DNA from: Hyphomicrobiales bacterium
GTDB lineage: Bacteria; Pseudomonadota; Alphaproteobacteria; Rickettsiales; JACKKO01
Length of the DNA: 64,000 nt
Assembly (NCBI GenBank): GCA_024236395.1
Contig: JACKKO010000002.1
Location: forward strand, 124,001-188,000
Reading direction: 5' to 3'
Shown: piece by piece, positions 50,841-60,426 of the stretch
How positions within the stretch are numbered: position 1 is the first letter of the stretch
Layout of the letters: each line of letters starts with the position of its first letter
Made by a program: the position numbers and the translations under genes
The notes under the pieces: generated by a model
The model's input: the letters and a program-made list of their open reading frames with translations, nothing else
What the model was told of the DNA's origin: nothing
Database searches by the model: none

Positions 50841-52403
50841 CTACTTCCTGGCTCTTGTCAGCACTCTCCTCAACTGGCTGAAGTGATACGCCCCGGTGAG
50901 GAATACCACCATAAAATAACTCACGATCCCGGCGCTAATCAGCGCGATGACCATCAGCACACGTGCCCCCTGCCCGGCTCCCGCAAATGGTGGCAGCACC
51001 TCCAGCAGCCCGACCAGCACCAGCCCACACACTCCGGAGGCAAACAGGCATTTCCATAGGCGCAGGCGGGTTTCCGGATGCAAGGTGAAGTATCCCAGTT
51101 GCTTCAGCCGCCGCGCCAACAACGCGACATTCAGCCAGGCTGCGATCGAAGTCGCCAATGCGATCCCCATATGGGGCATAAAGGCCAGTTGCCTCAGCAC
51201 CACCACTGCCACAATATTCAATACTACATTCACCAGCATCGCCACCATAGCGTATTTCACCGGCGTTTTCGTATCCCCGTTAGCAAAGAAGCCGGGCGTC
51301 AGCACCTTCACCAGCACGAACGCCGGTAGCCCCACGGCGTAGGCAATCATCGCCCAGGCCGTCGCGTGGCTGGTGGCCGCATCAAACGCCCCGCGTTCAA
51401 ATAGCGTCTGAATCAGCGGCATCGCAGTGACAATCAGCCCCACCATCGCCGGAAGCGTAAACAGCATCGCTAACAGGATCGCCTGATTCTGGGTCTGGAG
51501 CGCCTCCTCGGTTTCGTTCTGTTCAAACTGCCGCGCCAACATCGGGAGTAGCGCTGTCCCCACCGCCGTCCCAATCACCGCCAATGGCAACTGGCTGAGC
51601 CGGTCGGCATAATAGAGATACGCCACTGCACCGGGAATCAGCGTGGCGATCATCACATCCACCCACAGATTCACCTGCACAATCCCGCTGCCTATAATCC
51701 CCGGCACCATCCGCCGGAAAAGCTGGCGTACTTCCGGGCTCAAGCGTGGCCGCACCAACCGTGGTAATATCCCGGCGCGCTTCGCGGCCAGCATCAACCA
51801 TAACAGTTGCACCCCACCGGCAATCAACACGGCGTAACTTAGCACATGCGCCGCCGTACCGGGCAGGCGATCCACCAGCAACAGCCCGGTAATCATGCAC
51901 AGATTCAGTAATACCGGTGCAAAAGCCCCCGACCCGTAGCGCCCCACGCTATTGAGTAACCCTGCCAGCAGGGAAACGATGGAAATCAGCAGTAGATACG
52001 GGAACGTCACCCGGCACAGCTGCACCGCCAGACTATATTTCTCCGAGCCAGGTGCAAACCCCGGTGCGAGCACATAAAGCGCCCACGGCATCAGGAACTG
52101 CATCACCACCGTAAACACCAGTAGCACCAGACACAGCACCGTCAGCGATTGTTCACTAAAACGGCGGGCCTCTTCAGCATCCCGGCTACGCAACCTAGCA
52201 TACATCGGCACAAAGGCGGCATTAAACGCCCCTTCGGCGAACAAGCGGCGGAAGAAATTCGGTAGCTTGAACGCCACCACAAAAATTTCCATCAGCGGCC
52301 CCGCCCCCAGAATCGCCGCCATCAGGATATCGCGGATAAACCCGAACACACGGGATAGCGACGTAAACGCACTGACCGTCAGGAAGGCGCGTAGTAATGT
52401 CAT
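50841..52403 (-). CDS. murJ: Lipid II flippase MurJ
   Basis: A 520-residue MviN/MurJ protein with about 14 hydrophobic spans. The family opening SRVFGFIRDILMAAILGAGP and FRRLFAEGAFNAAFVPMYA are conserved, as is GAFDAATSHATAWAMIAYAVG. It moves lipid-linked peptidoglycan precursors across the inner membrane. With uppP nearby it supports a cell-wall lineage. It converges on the GH13 gene with 7 bp between the stops and is divergent from the exchanger gene. Confidence 0.96.
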   Translation of the reverse strand: MTLLRAFLTVSAFTSLSRVFGFIRDILMAAILGAGPLMEIFVVAFKLPNFFRRLFAEGAFNAAFVPMYARLRSRDAEEARRFSEQSLTVLCLVLLVFTVVMQFLMPWALYVLAPGFAPGSEKYSLAVQLCRVTFPYLLLISIVSLLAGLLNSVGRYGSGAFAPVLLNLCMITGLLLVDRLPGTAAHVLSYAVLIAGGVQLLWLMLAAKRAGILPRLVRPRLSPEVRQLFRRMVPGIIGSGIVQVNLWVDVMIATLIPGAVAYLYYADRLSQLPLAVIGTAVGTALLPMLARQFEQNETEEALQTQNQAILLAMLFTLPAMVGLIVTAMPLIQTLFERGAFDAATSHATAWAMIAYAVGLPAFVLVKVLTPGFFANGDTKTPVKYAMVAMLVNVVLNIVAVVVLRQLAFMPHMGIALATSIAAWLNVALLARRLKQLGYFTLHPETRLRLWKCLFASGVCGLVLVGLLEVLPPFAGAGQGARVLMVIALISAGIVSYFMVVFLTGAYHFSQLRRVLTRARK

Positions 52404-52462
52404 GCCGCGGAATGATTCACCGGTTGACTTTTCACGAGCATGGACGTACCTCCTTGCTGACC

Positions 52463-53422
52463 ATGTTGACCTTATCGACCATTATCGGCGGCCTCGCGTT
52501 ACTATTACTTGGGGGCGATGTGCTTGTAAAGGGAGCGCTCGTTCTGGCGCGCCGCTTTCATGTGCCGCAAGCGGTTATTGGTGTCACGATTGTCGCATTC
52601 GGCACCTCTGCGCCGGAAATGATGGTAAGCTTTCAGGCGGCATGGAACGGTGTACCGGATATCGTGATCGGGAATATTATTGGCAGTAATATCGGGAATA
52701 TATTGCTGGTTCTGGGAGTCACCGCCATGATCTTTCCGTTTGCGGCCGATGAACGGATTGCCCGTTATGACGGCATCATCATGCTGCTGACCGCGCTGTG
52801 TTTCTCATTTTTCCTGTTTTCCGGGCTGGTGGTGTGGTGGCACGGGGTGATCCTGTTTGGCGGCTTCCTGCTTTATGCAGCGGCAGAAATCCACACCCGT
52901 ATGCAATCCCAGCCCGATCAGACCATGCACGAAGAAGCCGAGGAAATCGCCGAACATATGCCCAAAACACGTAATCCGTGGCTGGGGCTGCTGATGGCCA
53001 TTGCCGGGGTACTTATCCTGATTTTTGGCTCTGACCTGCTGATTCGCGGAGCCGTGGAGGCTGCCCGCGGACTGGGCATTTCCGAGGCCGTGATTGGCGC
53101 CACGCTGGTGGCTGTCGGCAGTTCTGCACCGGAATTAGCGGCTTCTGTAATGGCCGCCTTCCGCAAGCACTCCGCTATCGCGCTGGCCAATGTGGTGGGT
53201 AGCAATATTCTTAACATACTGGTTGGCATTGGCGGGGCGGCCCTGATTACCAGCCTGCCGGTCAGCACCAGTTTCTTGCGGATTGACGTTTGGTATATGT
53301 TGATTGCAACGCTTGCGCTGTTTGTACTAATGCGCATACCGGGAAATATCTCGCGAATTACAGGGGGGCTTTTCTTTCTGGGCTATATAGGGTATATCCT
53401 GACGCTGTTCCTGAATGGATAA
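52463..53422 (+). CDS. Calcium/sodium antiporter, CaCA family
   Basis: This 319-residue exchanger has the two inverted alpha repeats that form the ion site: VAFGTSAPEMMVS (about 45-57) and VAVGSSAPELAAS (about 214-226). Each is followed by the asparagine-rich GNIIGSNIGNILL or ANVVGSNILNIL. A charged cytoplasmic loop (about 145-175) separates the halves. It expels Ca2+ using Na+ or H+. I chose ATG at 52463 by family alignment; an earlier in-frame start at 52412 cannot be excluded, and neither has a strong ribosome site. Confidence 0.93.
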   Translation: MLTLSTIIGGLALLLLGGDVLVKGALVLARRFHVPQAVIGVTIVAFGTSAPEMMVSFQAAWNGVPDIVIGNIIGSNIGNILLVLGVTAMIFPFAADERIARYDGIIMLLTALCFSFFLFSGLVVWWHGVILFGGFLLYAAAEIHTRMQSQPDQTMHEEAEEIAEHMPKTRNPWLGLLMAIAGVLILIFGSDLLIRGAVEAARGLGISEAVIGATLVAVGSSAPELAASVMAAFRKHSAIALANVVGSNILNILVGIGGAALITSLPVSTSFLRIDVWYMLIATLALFVLMRIPGNISRITGGLFFLGYIGYILTLFLNG

Positions 53423-53449
53423 CATGGATTGACCCGCAAGGAGAGCCGC

Positions 53450-54367
53450 ATGCCGATCAAGCTGATTCCTGATAACACCACGATTCACTTTCTGGGTTTC
53501 AAATGGCCTGCCCTGCTGCTTTCTATTGTAGCAATCATATTTACCGTGTTTCTACTAAACACCCGTGGGCTCAATTTTGGGATTGATTTCACGGGCGGGA
53601 TCGTACTGGAAGTCCGTACCCCGGAAACCGCGCCACTGGATACGATCCGCAATTTGTTGCGCAGTGAAATCGAAGGCGATATCGCGCTACAGAATATTGG
53701 TAGCAACCGTGACGTATTGATCCGCCTGCAGGCCGCCAGCAAAGATGCCAGCCAGTCGGAGACCGTGGCGAAAGTGAAAGCCCTACTGGAACAGCATATT
53801 TCCCCGGATATCGAATACCGTAAAGTGGACTACGTTGGCCCGCAGGTGGGGCATGAACTGATTCAGGCCGGGGCGATGTCCCTTATCCTCGCCATTGCCG
53901 GGATGATGATTTACATCTGGATGCGCTTTGAATGGCATTTTGGCGTAGGCGCGATCATGGCATTGGCCCATGATGCCGTCGTGACGCTGGGGTTCTTCAG
54001 TATTACCGGGATTGAGTTCAACCTGGCTTCTATTGCCGCTATCCTGACGGTTATTGGTTATTCGGTGAACGATTCCGTGGTGATTTACGACCGTATCCGA
54101 GAAAATTTGCGTAAATTCAAGAAAATGCCACTGGAAGAATTACTGAACCTCAGCATCAACAGCACCCTCTCCCGTACCTTACTCACCGCGGGCAGTACAC
54201 TCGTTGCTCTGCTAGCGCTAGTGTTATTTGGTGGCGAGGTGATTCGTGGCTTCAGCCTGGCGGTGTTTTTTGGCATCGTGGTGGGGACGTATTCTTCCAT
54301 CTATATTTCCGCCCCCATCCTGATCTTCATGAACCTGCGGCGGGGCACCGGGACGGTCAACGCCTGA
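53450..54367 (+). CDS. secF: Protein-export membrane protein SecF
   Basis: A 305-residue SecF with six spans: LNFGIDFTGG is the conserved periplasmic entry motif, VGHELIQAGAMSLILAIAGM starts the second span group, and VIGYSVNDSVVIYDRIRENLR is the hallmark of the SecD/F fold. It works with SecD to pull exported proteins using the proton gradient. AAGGAG precedes the ATG. secD is usually directly upstream; here that place is taken by the exchanger gene. The stop overlaps the ribF start by one base (TGATG). Confidence 0.96.
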   Translation: MPIKLIPDNTTIHFLGFKWPALLLSIVAIIFTVFLLNTRGLNFGIDFTGGIVLEVRTPETAPLDTIRNLLRSEIEGDIALQNIGSNRDVLIRLQAASKDASQSETVAKVKALLEQHISPDIEYRKVDYVGPQVGHELIQAGAMSLILAIAGMMIYIWMRFEWHFGVGAIMALAHDAVVTLGFFSITGIEFNLASIAAILTVIGYSVNDSVVIYDRIRENLRKFKKMPLEELLNLSINSTLSRTLLTAGSTLVALLALVLFGGEVIRGFSLAVFFGIVVGTYSSIYISAPILIFMNLRRGTGTVNA

Positions 54368-55320
54368 TGCATCTCCTGCGGGATCATACCCCGTGCCCGG
54401 AAACATTACGCGGCAGCGTGGCGGCATTGGGAAATTTTGATGGCGTCCATCTGGGACACCAGACTGTGATTCGTGCGGCGGTTGCACAGGCACGCACCGA
54501 GGGACGCCCTTCTGCCGTGGTCACGTTTGAACCACATCCGCGTCGCCTGTTCCAGCCTGACGCCCTGCCCTTCCGCCTGACACCTTTTCGCCTGAAAGCT
54601 GAACGTATTGCCGCACTGGGCGTGGATATCCTGTTTGTAATGCACTTCACCCGGGTGTTCTCACAGATTCCCGGCCAGCAATTCGTGACGAACATCTTGC
54701 TGAAGCAATGCGGCATCACTCACTGCGTGATTGGTCATGATTTTATCTTTGGCCACCAGCGTAGCGGGAATGCCGAACTCCTGAACAACATGGCCAAAGA
54801 ACATGGTTTCCGGGTAACACAGCTCAATGCCGTGGAAAAAGATGGGCAACCCTGTTCCTCCAGTCGTATCCGCCAATTTCTACAGGATGGTAAACCAGAG
54901 GACGCCGCAACATTGCTGGGGCAACCGCACACCATCACCGGCCGCGTGATCTCCGGTGATGCCCGCGCCCGCACGCTGGGCTACCCCACCGCCAACCTAA
55001 AGCTGAAACATCAGCTCATTCCCGCCTATGGCGCTTATGTTGCCAGTGCGTATATCGGTACCGACCCAACACCGCACCCCGCCGCCGTCAATATTGGCAT
55101 CCGCCCCACCTTTAATCTCACGATACCATTGCTGGAAGCGCACCTGCTCAACCATCACGAAGATTTCTATGGCCAACGCCTGCACGTTTCCCTGCACCGT
55201 TTTCTGCGCCCGGAACAAAAATTTCCATCGCTGGAAGCGTTGCGTACGCAGATAGAAGATGACTGTGCCCGCGTTAAGGCGTATTTTACTCCACAACACA
55301 CCACAGAAACCGCATCATAA
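54367..55320 (+). CDS. ribF: Bifunctional riboflavin kinase / FAD synthetase
   Basis: A 317-residue RibF. The N-terminal adenylyltransferase domain has GNFDGVHLGHQTVI and VTFEPHPR, then ISSSRIR-type CSSSRIRQFLQDG. The C-terminal kinase domain has GRVISGDARARTLGYPTANL and NIGIRPTF. It makes FMN and FAD from riboflavin, which supplies flavoproteins such as succinate dehydrogenase. The start overlaps the secF stop, indicating translational coupling; lspA is 17 nt downstream. Confidence 0.96.
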   Translation: MHLLRDHTPCPETLRGSVAALGNFDGVHLGHQTVIRAAVAQARTEGRPSAVVTFEPHPRRLFQPDALPFRLTPFRLKAERIAALGVDILFVMHFTRVFSQIPGQQFVTNILLKQCGITHCVIGHDFIFGHQRSGNAELLNNMAKEHGFRVTQLNAVEKDGQPCSSSRIRQFLQDGKPEDAATLLGQPHTITGRVISGDARARTLGYPTANLKLKHQLIPAYGAYVASAYIGTDPTPHPAAVNIGIRPTFNLTIPLLEAHLLNHHEDFYGQRLHVSLHRFLRPEQKFPSLEALRTQIEDDCARVKAYFTPQHTTETAS

Positions 55321-55337
55321 GGAATCTTACGCCCGTT

Positions 55338-55811
55338 ATGTTTGCCCGCAGCCTGCTTTTTGCCCTATTGGTTTTAGCGCTGGATCAGATCAGCAAGGAA
55401 GTCCTGATCGCACACCTGCAGAATCGCAGCGGCCCGGTGCATGTCACCTCCTTCTTCAATCTGGTAATGGTCTGGAACACGGGCGTTAGCTTTGGCCTGT
55501 TCCAGGATATGCAATACGGACAGTTTTTTTTCGCAGGGCTTTCAGGGATTATCGTGCTGTTTCTGTTGAAATGGCTGGCCGGTGTAGAGGATACTGGCAC
55601 GGCATTTGCGCTGGCTTTAATTATTGGAGGCGCTATTGGCAATGTGATAGACCGTTTCCGCTTTGGGGCGGTAGCGGATTTTTTTGACTTTTATATTGGC
55701 GACCTGCACTGGCCTGCCTTTAATATCGCCGATGCAGCGGTATTTACAGGGGCCATGATCTTATGTATGGTCGTGCTGTTTGGCCACAAGGGGGAGGGTA
55801 ACAATCCATGA
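55338..55811 (+). CDS. lspA: Lipoprotein signal peptidase
   Basis: A 157-residue inner-membrane aspartic protease with four spans. The catalytic aspartates are D114 in AVADFFDFYIG and D132 in WPAFNIADAAVF; NTGVSFGLF is the other conserved box. It removes signal peptides from prolipoproteins after lipidation. The next gene, overlapping by 4 nt, encodes such a lipoprotein. Confidence 0.96.
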   Translation: MFARSLLFALLVLALDQISKEVLIAHLQNRSGPVHVTSFFNLVMVWNTGVSFGLFQDMQYGQFFFAGLSGIIVLFLLKWLAGVEDTGTAFALALIIGGAIGNVIDRFRFGAVADFFDFYIGDLHWPAFNIADAAVFTGAMILCMVVLFGHKGEGNNP

Positions 55812-56356
55812 ACTGCCTGAAAAAAGTATGTGTATTCAGCATTCTGTGTGTTCTCACCCTCTCCGCCTGTAGCGGCAATCAGGTACGGCGTAACCTTGGC
55901 CTGGCTCGTGAAGCGCCGGATGAATTTATGGTGTTGGCACGGCCACCCCTGAGTATCCCGCCGGATTTTGATCTGCGGCCACCCACTGAAAAGGGCGATG
56001 CCGACATCGTTTCCGGTAAAGTGGGGCAATCACGTAATATTGTCTTCCGTGGTACAAACAACAATTCTTCCTTAACCACAACCGACCAGATGTTGCTGCG
56101 TAAGGCCGGAGCAGATCAGGCCGATCCGCATATCCGCAACCTGTTACGCGCTGATACCGTGGAACGGAAGGAAGAAGAGGAAGGCTGGTTTGGTGGCTTG
56201 ACGAATAAATTCCAGAACCAGGCAGAAGACCCAATGATTGATCCTAATGCAGAGGAAACCCGTATTAAGGATAATATTGAATCCGGGCAACCTGTTACCA
56301 AGGGCGAAACCCCCACCCTTCCGCCAAAAAGTGTGTTACAGGAAATCATTAATTAA
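55808..56356 (+). CDS. DUF3035-family outer-membrane lipoprotein
   Basis: The 182-residue protein has a lipoprotein signal with lipobox LSAC (Cys21). Its core APDEFMVLARPPLSIPPDFDLRPP is the DUF3035 signature of alphaproteobacteria, a family I associate with BAM-complex accessory lipoproteins (BamF-like); this assignment is tentative. The remainder is hydrophilic and probably disordered. Its ATG overlaps the lspA stop, and the M16 pair follows, a common arrangement in the class. Confidence 0.8.
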   Translation: MNCLKKVCVFSILCVLTLSACSGNQVRRNLGLAREAPDEFMVLARPPLSIPPDFDLRPPTEKGDADIVSGKVGQSRNIVFRGTNNNSSLTTTDQMLLRKAGADQADPHIRNLLRADTVERKEEEEGWFGGLTNKFQNQAEDPMIDPNAEETRIKDNIESGQPVTKGETPTLPPKSVLQEIIN

Positions 56357-56374
56357 ACCAAACTGGAAGCAGAC

Positions 56375-57847
56375 ATGGGGTTAAAAGCATACCAGGGTCG
56401 ACGTTACGGCATTTCAGGCAAACGGCATTTGTTGACTGTTTGCTGTATATGCATTGCTTTGCTGATTCTGCTGCCGTCTCATTTGCTTGCTCTTACCAGC
56501 CCGGAAATCAAAGTCCACAGCTTTACCCTTCCTAACGGTATGAAGGTGTATGTCATCCCGCACGGCACAATGCCCGTGCTAACGCATATGGTATGGTACA
56601 AAGTTGGGGCACAGGACGAACCTCCCGGTGAGTCTGGCATCGCCCATTTTTTGGAACATTTAATGTTTAAAGGCACTAAAAATACCGGTCCTGGCCAATT
56701 CTCAGAAATCGTAGCCAGTCTGGGTGGCGATGAAAACGCTATGACATCGCAGGATTACACAGTCTATTACCAGACAATCGCCATCCAGCACCTACCACGG
56801 GTGATGGCGCTGGAAGCTGACAGAATGCTGAACCTTTCCTTTGGTCAGAAAGATTTTGACCATGAAAAGCAGGTGATTCTGGAAGAACGCAGCAGCCGGA
56901 TGGAAAGTACGGCCCGGGCAAAACTTCTAGAACATATGCGTAACGCGCTTTATATAAACCACCCCTATGGAAAACCAGTGATTGGTTGGCGACATGAAAT
57001 AGCATCCCTTACGGAAAGCTCGGTACGGCATTTTTATGAATCCTATTATGCACCAAACAATGCATCGCTGGTTTTAGCAGGCGGCATTACCCCTGAGGAA
57101 GGTTTGCGGCTTGCACGCCGGTTTTACGGACATCTTCCCCCGGCACGCAGCATTACAAAACACCAAACACTATCTGAGCCACCACATAATGTTGCACGTA
57201 GCCTGACGCTACAGGATAAAACCGTTTCCCGGCCAGAGTGGACCAGAATGTATCTTGCTCCCAGCGCTTCTCACGGAGATACAGAACATGCCATGCCGCT
57301 GGTGGTACTTGCCCAGGTCTTAGGTGGCAGCGAAACCGGGCGCCTCACTAAAGCATTAGTACTGAATCAGAAACTTGCTATCAGTGCGGGTGCTGATTAT
57401 GACCTTTTTAGCTTCGGCCCTTCCATATTTAGCATCCATGTTTACCCCATTGATAGTGACACAATGGAACGTATTGAAGATCAGGTGGAAGAACAGATTC
57501 GACAGATTATTCTGGACGGCATCACGCAGGAAGAACTGGAGCGTGCCAAGGCTGTCCTGAGGGCGGACTACATCTATGCACAAGATAGCGCCCGCACATT
57601 AGGGTTTGTTGTTGGACAGGCGATATTCAGTGGACTAAGCCCGGAATATCTCTCCTCCTACCTGCAGAAACTGGACGCTGTCACATTGGAGCAGGTACAG
57701 CAAGCCGCAGCACTGGTGCTAAAGGAAAAACAGTCTGTTACCGGTATTCTAAAACAGGAGAAGTCCAACATCAGTCCGTCAGCTGAACACACGCGCTTAA
57801 ATCCAGTGCTGATTGGCCCACCTTACCAATACGGGGGCACCTTATGA
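56375..57847 (+). CDS. M16-family zinc metallopeptidase, catalytic member
   Basis: A 490-residue protein with a hydrophobic N-terminal segment (about 18-41, signal or anchor) and two M16 halves. The inverted zinc motif is H91-F-L-E94-H95 in GIAHFLEHLMFKGT, with the distal Glu in QVILEERSSRM. It probably degrades peptides in the periplasm, by analogy with insulysin-like bacterial pairs. The second gene of the pair overlaps it by 4 nt and lacks the zinc site, so the two probably form a heterodimer. Confidence 0.92.
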   Translation: MGLKAYQGRRYGISGKRHLLTVCCICIALLILLPSHLLALTSPEIKVHSFTLPNGMKVYVIPHGTMPVLTHMVWYKVGAQDEPPGESGIAHFLEHLMFKGTKNTGPGQFSEIVASLGGDENAMTSQDYTVYYQTIAIQHLPRVMALEADRMLNLSFGQKDFDHEKQVILEERSSRMESTARAKLLEHMRNALYINHPYGKPVIGWRHEIASLTESSVRHFYESYYAPNNASLVLAGGITPEEGLRLARRFYGHLPPARSITKHQTLSEPPHNVARSLTLQDKTVSRPEWTRMYLAPSASHGDTEHAMPLVVLAQVLGGSETGRLTKALVLNQKLAISAGADYDLFSFGPSIFSIHVYPIDSDTMERIEDQVEEQIRQIILDGITQEELERAKAVLRADYIYAQDSARTLGFVVGQAIFSGLSPEYLSSYLQKLDAVTLEQVQQAAALVLKEKQSVTGILKQEKSNISPSAEHTRLNPVLIGPPYQYGGTL

Positions 57848-59166
57848 GGATAGTATCTTTTGTCTTTATGTTGCTGTTGGCAACCTTCTCATATGCATCG
57901 CCGTTAGCCGCAAAGCCTATTACCTATCCGGACGTACAGGTTGTTGAAGCAGCAAATGGTCAAACCGCTTGGGTGATTGAGGATCATTCCCTACCCATCG
58001 TTACGTTGAAAATCACCTTTAAGGAATCCGGCTCTGCATATGACCCTGATGGCAAATCCGGATTGGCAACCCTGGTAGCGGAAATGCTGGACGAAGGTGC
58101 CGGACCGTACGATAATCAGCTTTTCAAAAAGCGTCTGGAATCATTAGCAATGGATCTCAGCGCAGGCGCGGGTAAGGATAATCTCTCTATCTCGGTACGT
58201 ACGTTGAAGGATCAGCTTGGACACGCACTGGATATGGTAAAACTGGCGATGCTGGAGCCACATTTCTCCGAGGATGCCCTCAAACGTACCCGTGAGGAAA
58301 TTCTGCTTTCGTTGGCAAAAGATAAGGAAGATCAGGATTCCATTGCTACTTTAGCCTGGGAAGATAAAATGTTTGGTAAGCATCCGTATGGGCATGATAG
58401 CCGTGGGACAGCGGAATCCCTGGCCGAAATCACTACGCAGGACTTACGCCATTATACACTGGAACATTTTCAGAAAGGGCAAATGCTGATCAGTATTGTT
58501 GGTGACATTACCACAGAGGAAGTTCGCAATATACTGGATGACACGCTGGTACTTCCCATCAACAGTACTCTTATCCACACCAATAATGTGCCCTCAATCG
58601 AGAAATTCCCGGAGAACATCGAAGAACATATATTATTCCCCACAGATCAGACAGTGATTGTCTTTGGTCAGAAAGGGATTCCCTACTCAGACCCGGATTT
58701 CTACGCGGCCTATATCCTGAATTATGTTCTGGGCGGAGGCAGCTTCCAGTCGCGCCTGATGTCGGAAATACGGGAGAATCGAGGGCTGGTATATAGCGTC
58801 AGCACCTCGCTGGATTTCATGCAAAAGGCTTCGATCTTTCGGGGATACCTTGCCACTAAAAAAGAATCCGCTGGCGAAGCACTAACACTCACGAAACAAA
58901 TTACCACATACGTGAAAAAAGCAGGTATCACCCAAGAAGAGATGGAAGCAGCCAAGCAATATCTGATGGGTAGTTTCCCGTTACGTCTTGCCACCAGCAA
59001 CGGATTGGTACAAACGCTGGATTTTATGCAGCGCTTTGATCTTGGCACCAATTTCCTTAACCAGCGCAATCAGAAAATTGATGCGGTTTCTCGCACGGAT
59101 ATTAATCGTGTGGCCCAATCCCTGCTAGATCCTGATAATTTTGTCACCGTCATTGTGGGACGGTAG
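57844..59166 (+). CDS. M16-family protein, non-catalytic partner
   Basis: A 440-residue exported M16 homologue (signal peptide to about residue 23). Where the zinc motif should stand, the sequence is T76-L-V-A79-E80 (GLATLVAEMLDEG), so no metal is bound there. The C-terminal Arg/Tyr motif ENRGLVYSVS, which contacts the substrate, is kept. This is the expected pattern for the inactive subunit of a heterodimeric M16 peptidase, with the upstream gene as the active one. Translation is coupled through the 4-nt overlap. Confidence 0.92.
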   Translation: MRIVSFVFMLLLATFSYASPLAAKPITYPDVQVVEAANGQTAWVIEDHSLPIVTLKITFKESGSAYDPDGKSGLATLVAEMLDEGAGPYDNQLFKKRLESLAMDLSAGAGKDNLSISVRTLKDQLGHALDMVKLAMLEPHFSEDALKRTREEILLSLAKDKEDQDSIATLAWEDKMFGKHPYGHDSRGTAESLAEITTQDLRHYTLEHFQKGQMLISIVGDITTEEVRNILDDTLVLPINSTLIHTNNVPSIEKFPENIEEHILFPTDQTVIVFGQKGIPYSDPDFYAAYILNYVLGGGSFQSRLMSEIRENRGLVYSVSTSLDFMQKASIFRGYLATKKESAGEALTLTKQITTYVKKAGITQEEMEAAKQYLMGSFPLRLATSNGLVQTLDFMQRFDLGTNFLNQRNQKIDAVSRTDINRVAQSLLDPDNFVTVIVGR

Positions 59167-60426
59167 ATGGGCGCGTTTCGGCATGATATTTCCGGATGTT
59201 TCAGTACTGGCCTGACACCGGATGAATACAAAACATTGTTAGGATCCTACGGCCACCATGCCGGAGCAGTCGCACAGCAGTTACTGGACGGACATCTTCC
59301 CATGCTTTCCATTTGCCAGCAATCCGATGACCTACCAACGATCCAGAACGCCGCCACTGCCATGCTAAAGCGGGCAAGACGTCTACATATCCTGGGCGCA
59401 GGTGGCTCCAGCCTGACCGGGCAGGCGCTGGCCGGGTTGTTACCGGCACAGACTAACCCGCTATATTTTATAGAAACGATCGACCCGTGGGCCTTCCGGA
59501 ACTGGCTGAGTAACCTTGATTTCACGCAGGATCATATCCTGATTATCAGCAAATCCGGGGGCACATTGGAAACGCTGGCACAGGCGTATCTGCTGCTGGA
59601 GCATCTTGTACAGCTTCCCGGCGCTCCGGCACCATCGGAATGCATCACTATGGTATCCGACCCAAAAGACAACCCCCTGCGCAGGCTGGCGAGGGCGCAC
59701 GGCATTCCTGTCCTGGAACACCCGGCAACCATTGGCGGACGCTTTTCCCTGTTTACAATCGTTGCATTATTACCGGCGGCCTTTGCCGGACTGGATATTG
59801 CGGCGTTTCGTGCAGGGGCAGAGCATACCCTCCAGGAGTTTTTAGCCAATCCGGATAGCTCTGCCGCGCTGGAAGCCGCCACGCTACATCACCTCTTGCA
59901 ACAACGTGGCAAAACGCAAATGGTCTCCCTGCCCTATGCCGACCGGCTGCAGGGCTATAACCGCTGGGCGCGACAGGTCTGGGCGGAAAGCCTTGGCAAA
60001 GGCGGGAATGGCACCACGTTTATTGATGCCATCGGCCCGGCCGATCAGCACAGCCAGCTCCAGCTCTACCTGGATGGCCCAGCCGACAAATGGTTTACCC
60101 TGTTTTATACCGGCGCGGAAAACAATACGCTTCCCCTGCCCGATAGCCTGGATAAGACGCTGGATTACATGCGCGGCAGTTCGCTGGATCGCATCTTTTT
60201 TGCGGAAGCGGAGGCGACCTATCAAACCTTGCAACAGCATGTAATACCGGTGCGGCGTTTCCTGCTGGATACCATTAATGAAGCATCGCTCGGTGCACTT
60301 TCCTCCCAATTGATGCTGGAAACGATCCTGATGGGCAAAATCTATGGTATCAATACGTTCGATCAGCCCGCCGTGGAACAAGGAAAACGGCTGGCCCGCG
60401 AGGCACTGAAGGAACAACGGGCATGA
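59167..60426 (+). CDS. pgi: Glucose-6-phosphate isomerase
   Basis: A 419-residue PGI, shorter than the 550-residue enterobacterial enzyme, as in many alphaproteobacteria. Conserved parts are ILGAGGSSLTGQALAG, the phosphate loop IISKSGGTLET, TIGGRFSLFT, and IDAIGPADQHSQLQLYLDG. It interconverts glucose-6- and fructose-6-phosphate. The ATG follows the upstream TAG without a gap and the stop overlaps mutL by 4 nt. Confidence 0.94.
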   Translation: MGAFRHDISGCFSTGLTPDEYKTLLGSYGHHAGAVAQQLLDGHLPMLSICQQSDDLPTIQNAATAMLKRARRLHILGAGGSSLTGQALAGLLPAQTNPLYFIETIDPWAFRNWLSNLDFTQDHILIISKSGGTLETLAQAYLLLEHLVQLPGAPAPSECITMVSDPKDNPLRRLARAHGIPVLEHPATIGGRFSLFTIVALLPAAFAGLDIAAFRAGAEHTLQEFLANPDSSAALEAATLHHLLQQRGKTQMVSLPYADRLQGYNRWARQVWAESLGKGGNGTTFIDAIGPADQHSQLQLYLDGPADKWFTLFYTGAENNTLPLPDSLDKTLDYMRGSSLDRIFFAEAEATYQTLQQHVIPVRRFLLDTINEASLGALSSQLMLETILMGKIYGINTFDQPAVEQGKRLAREALKEQRA

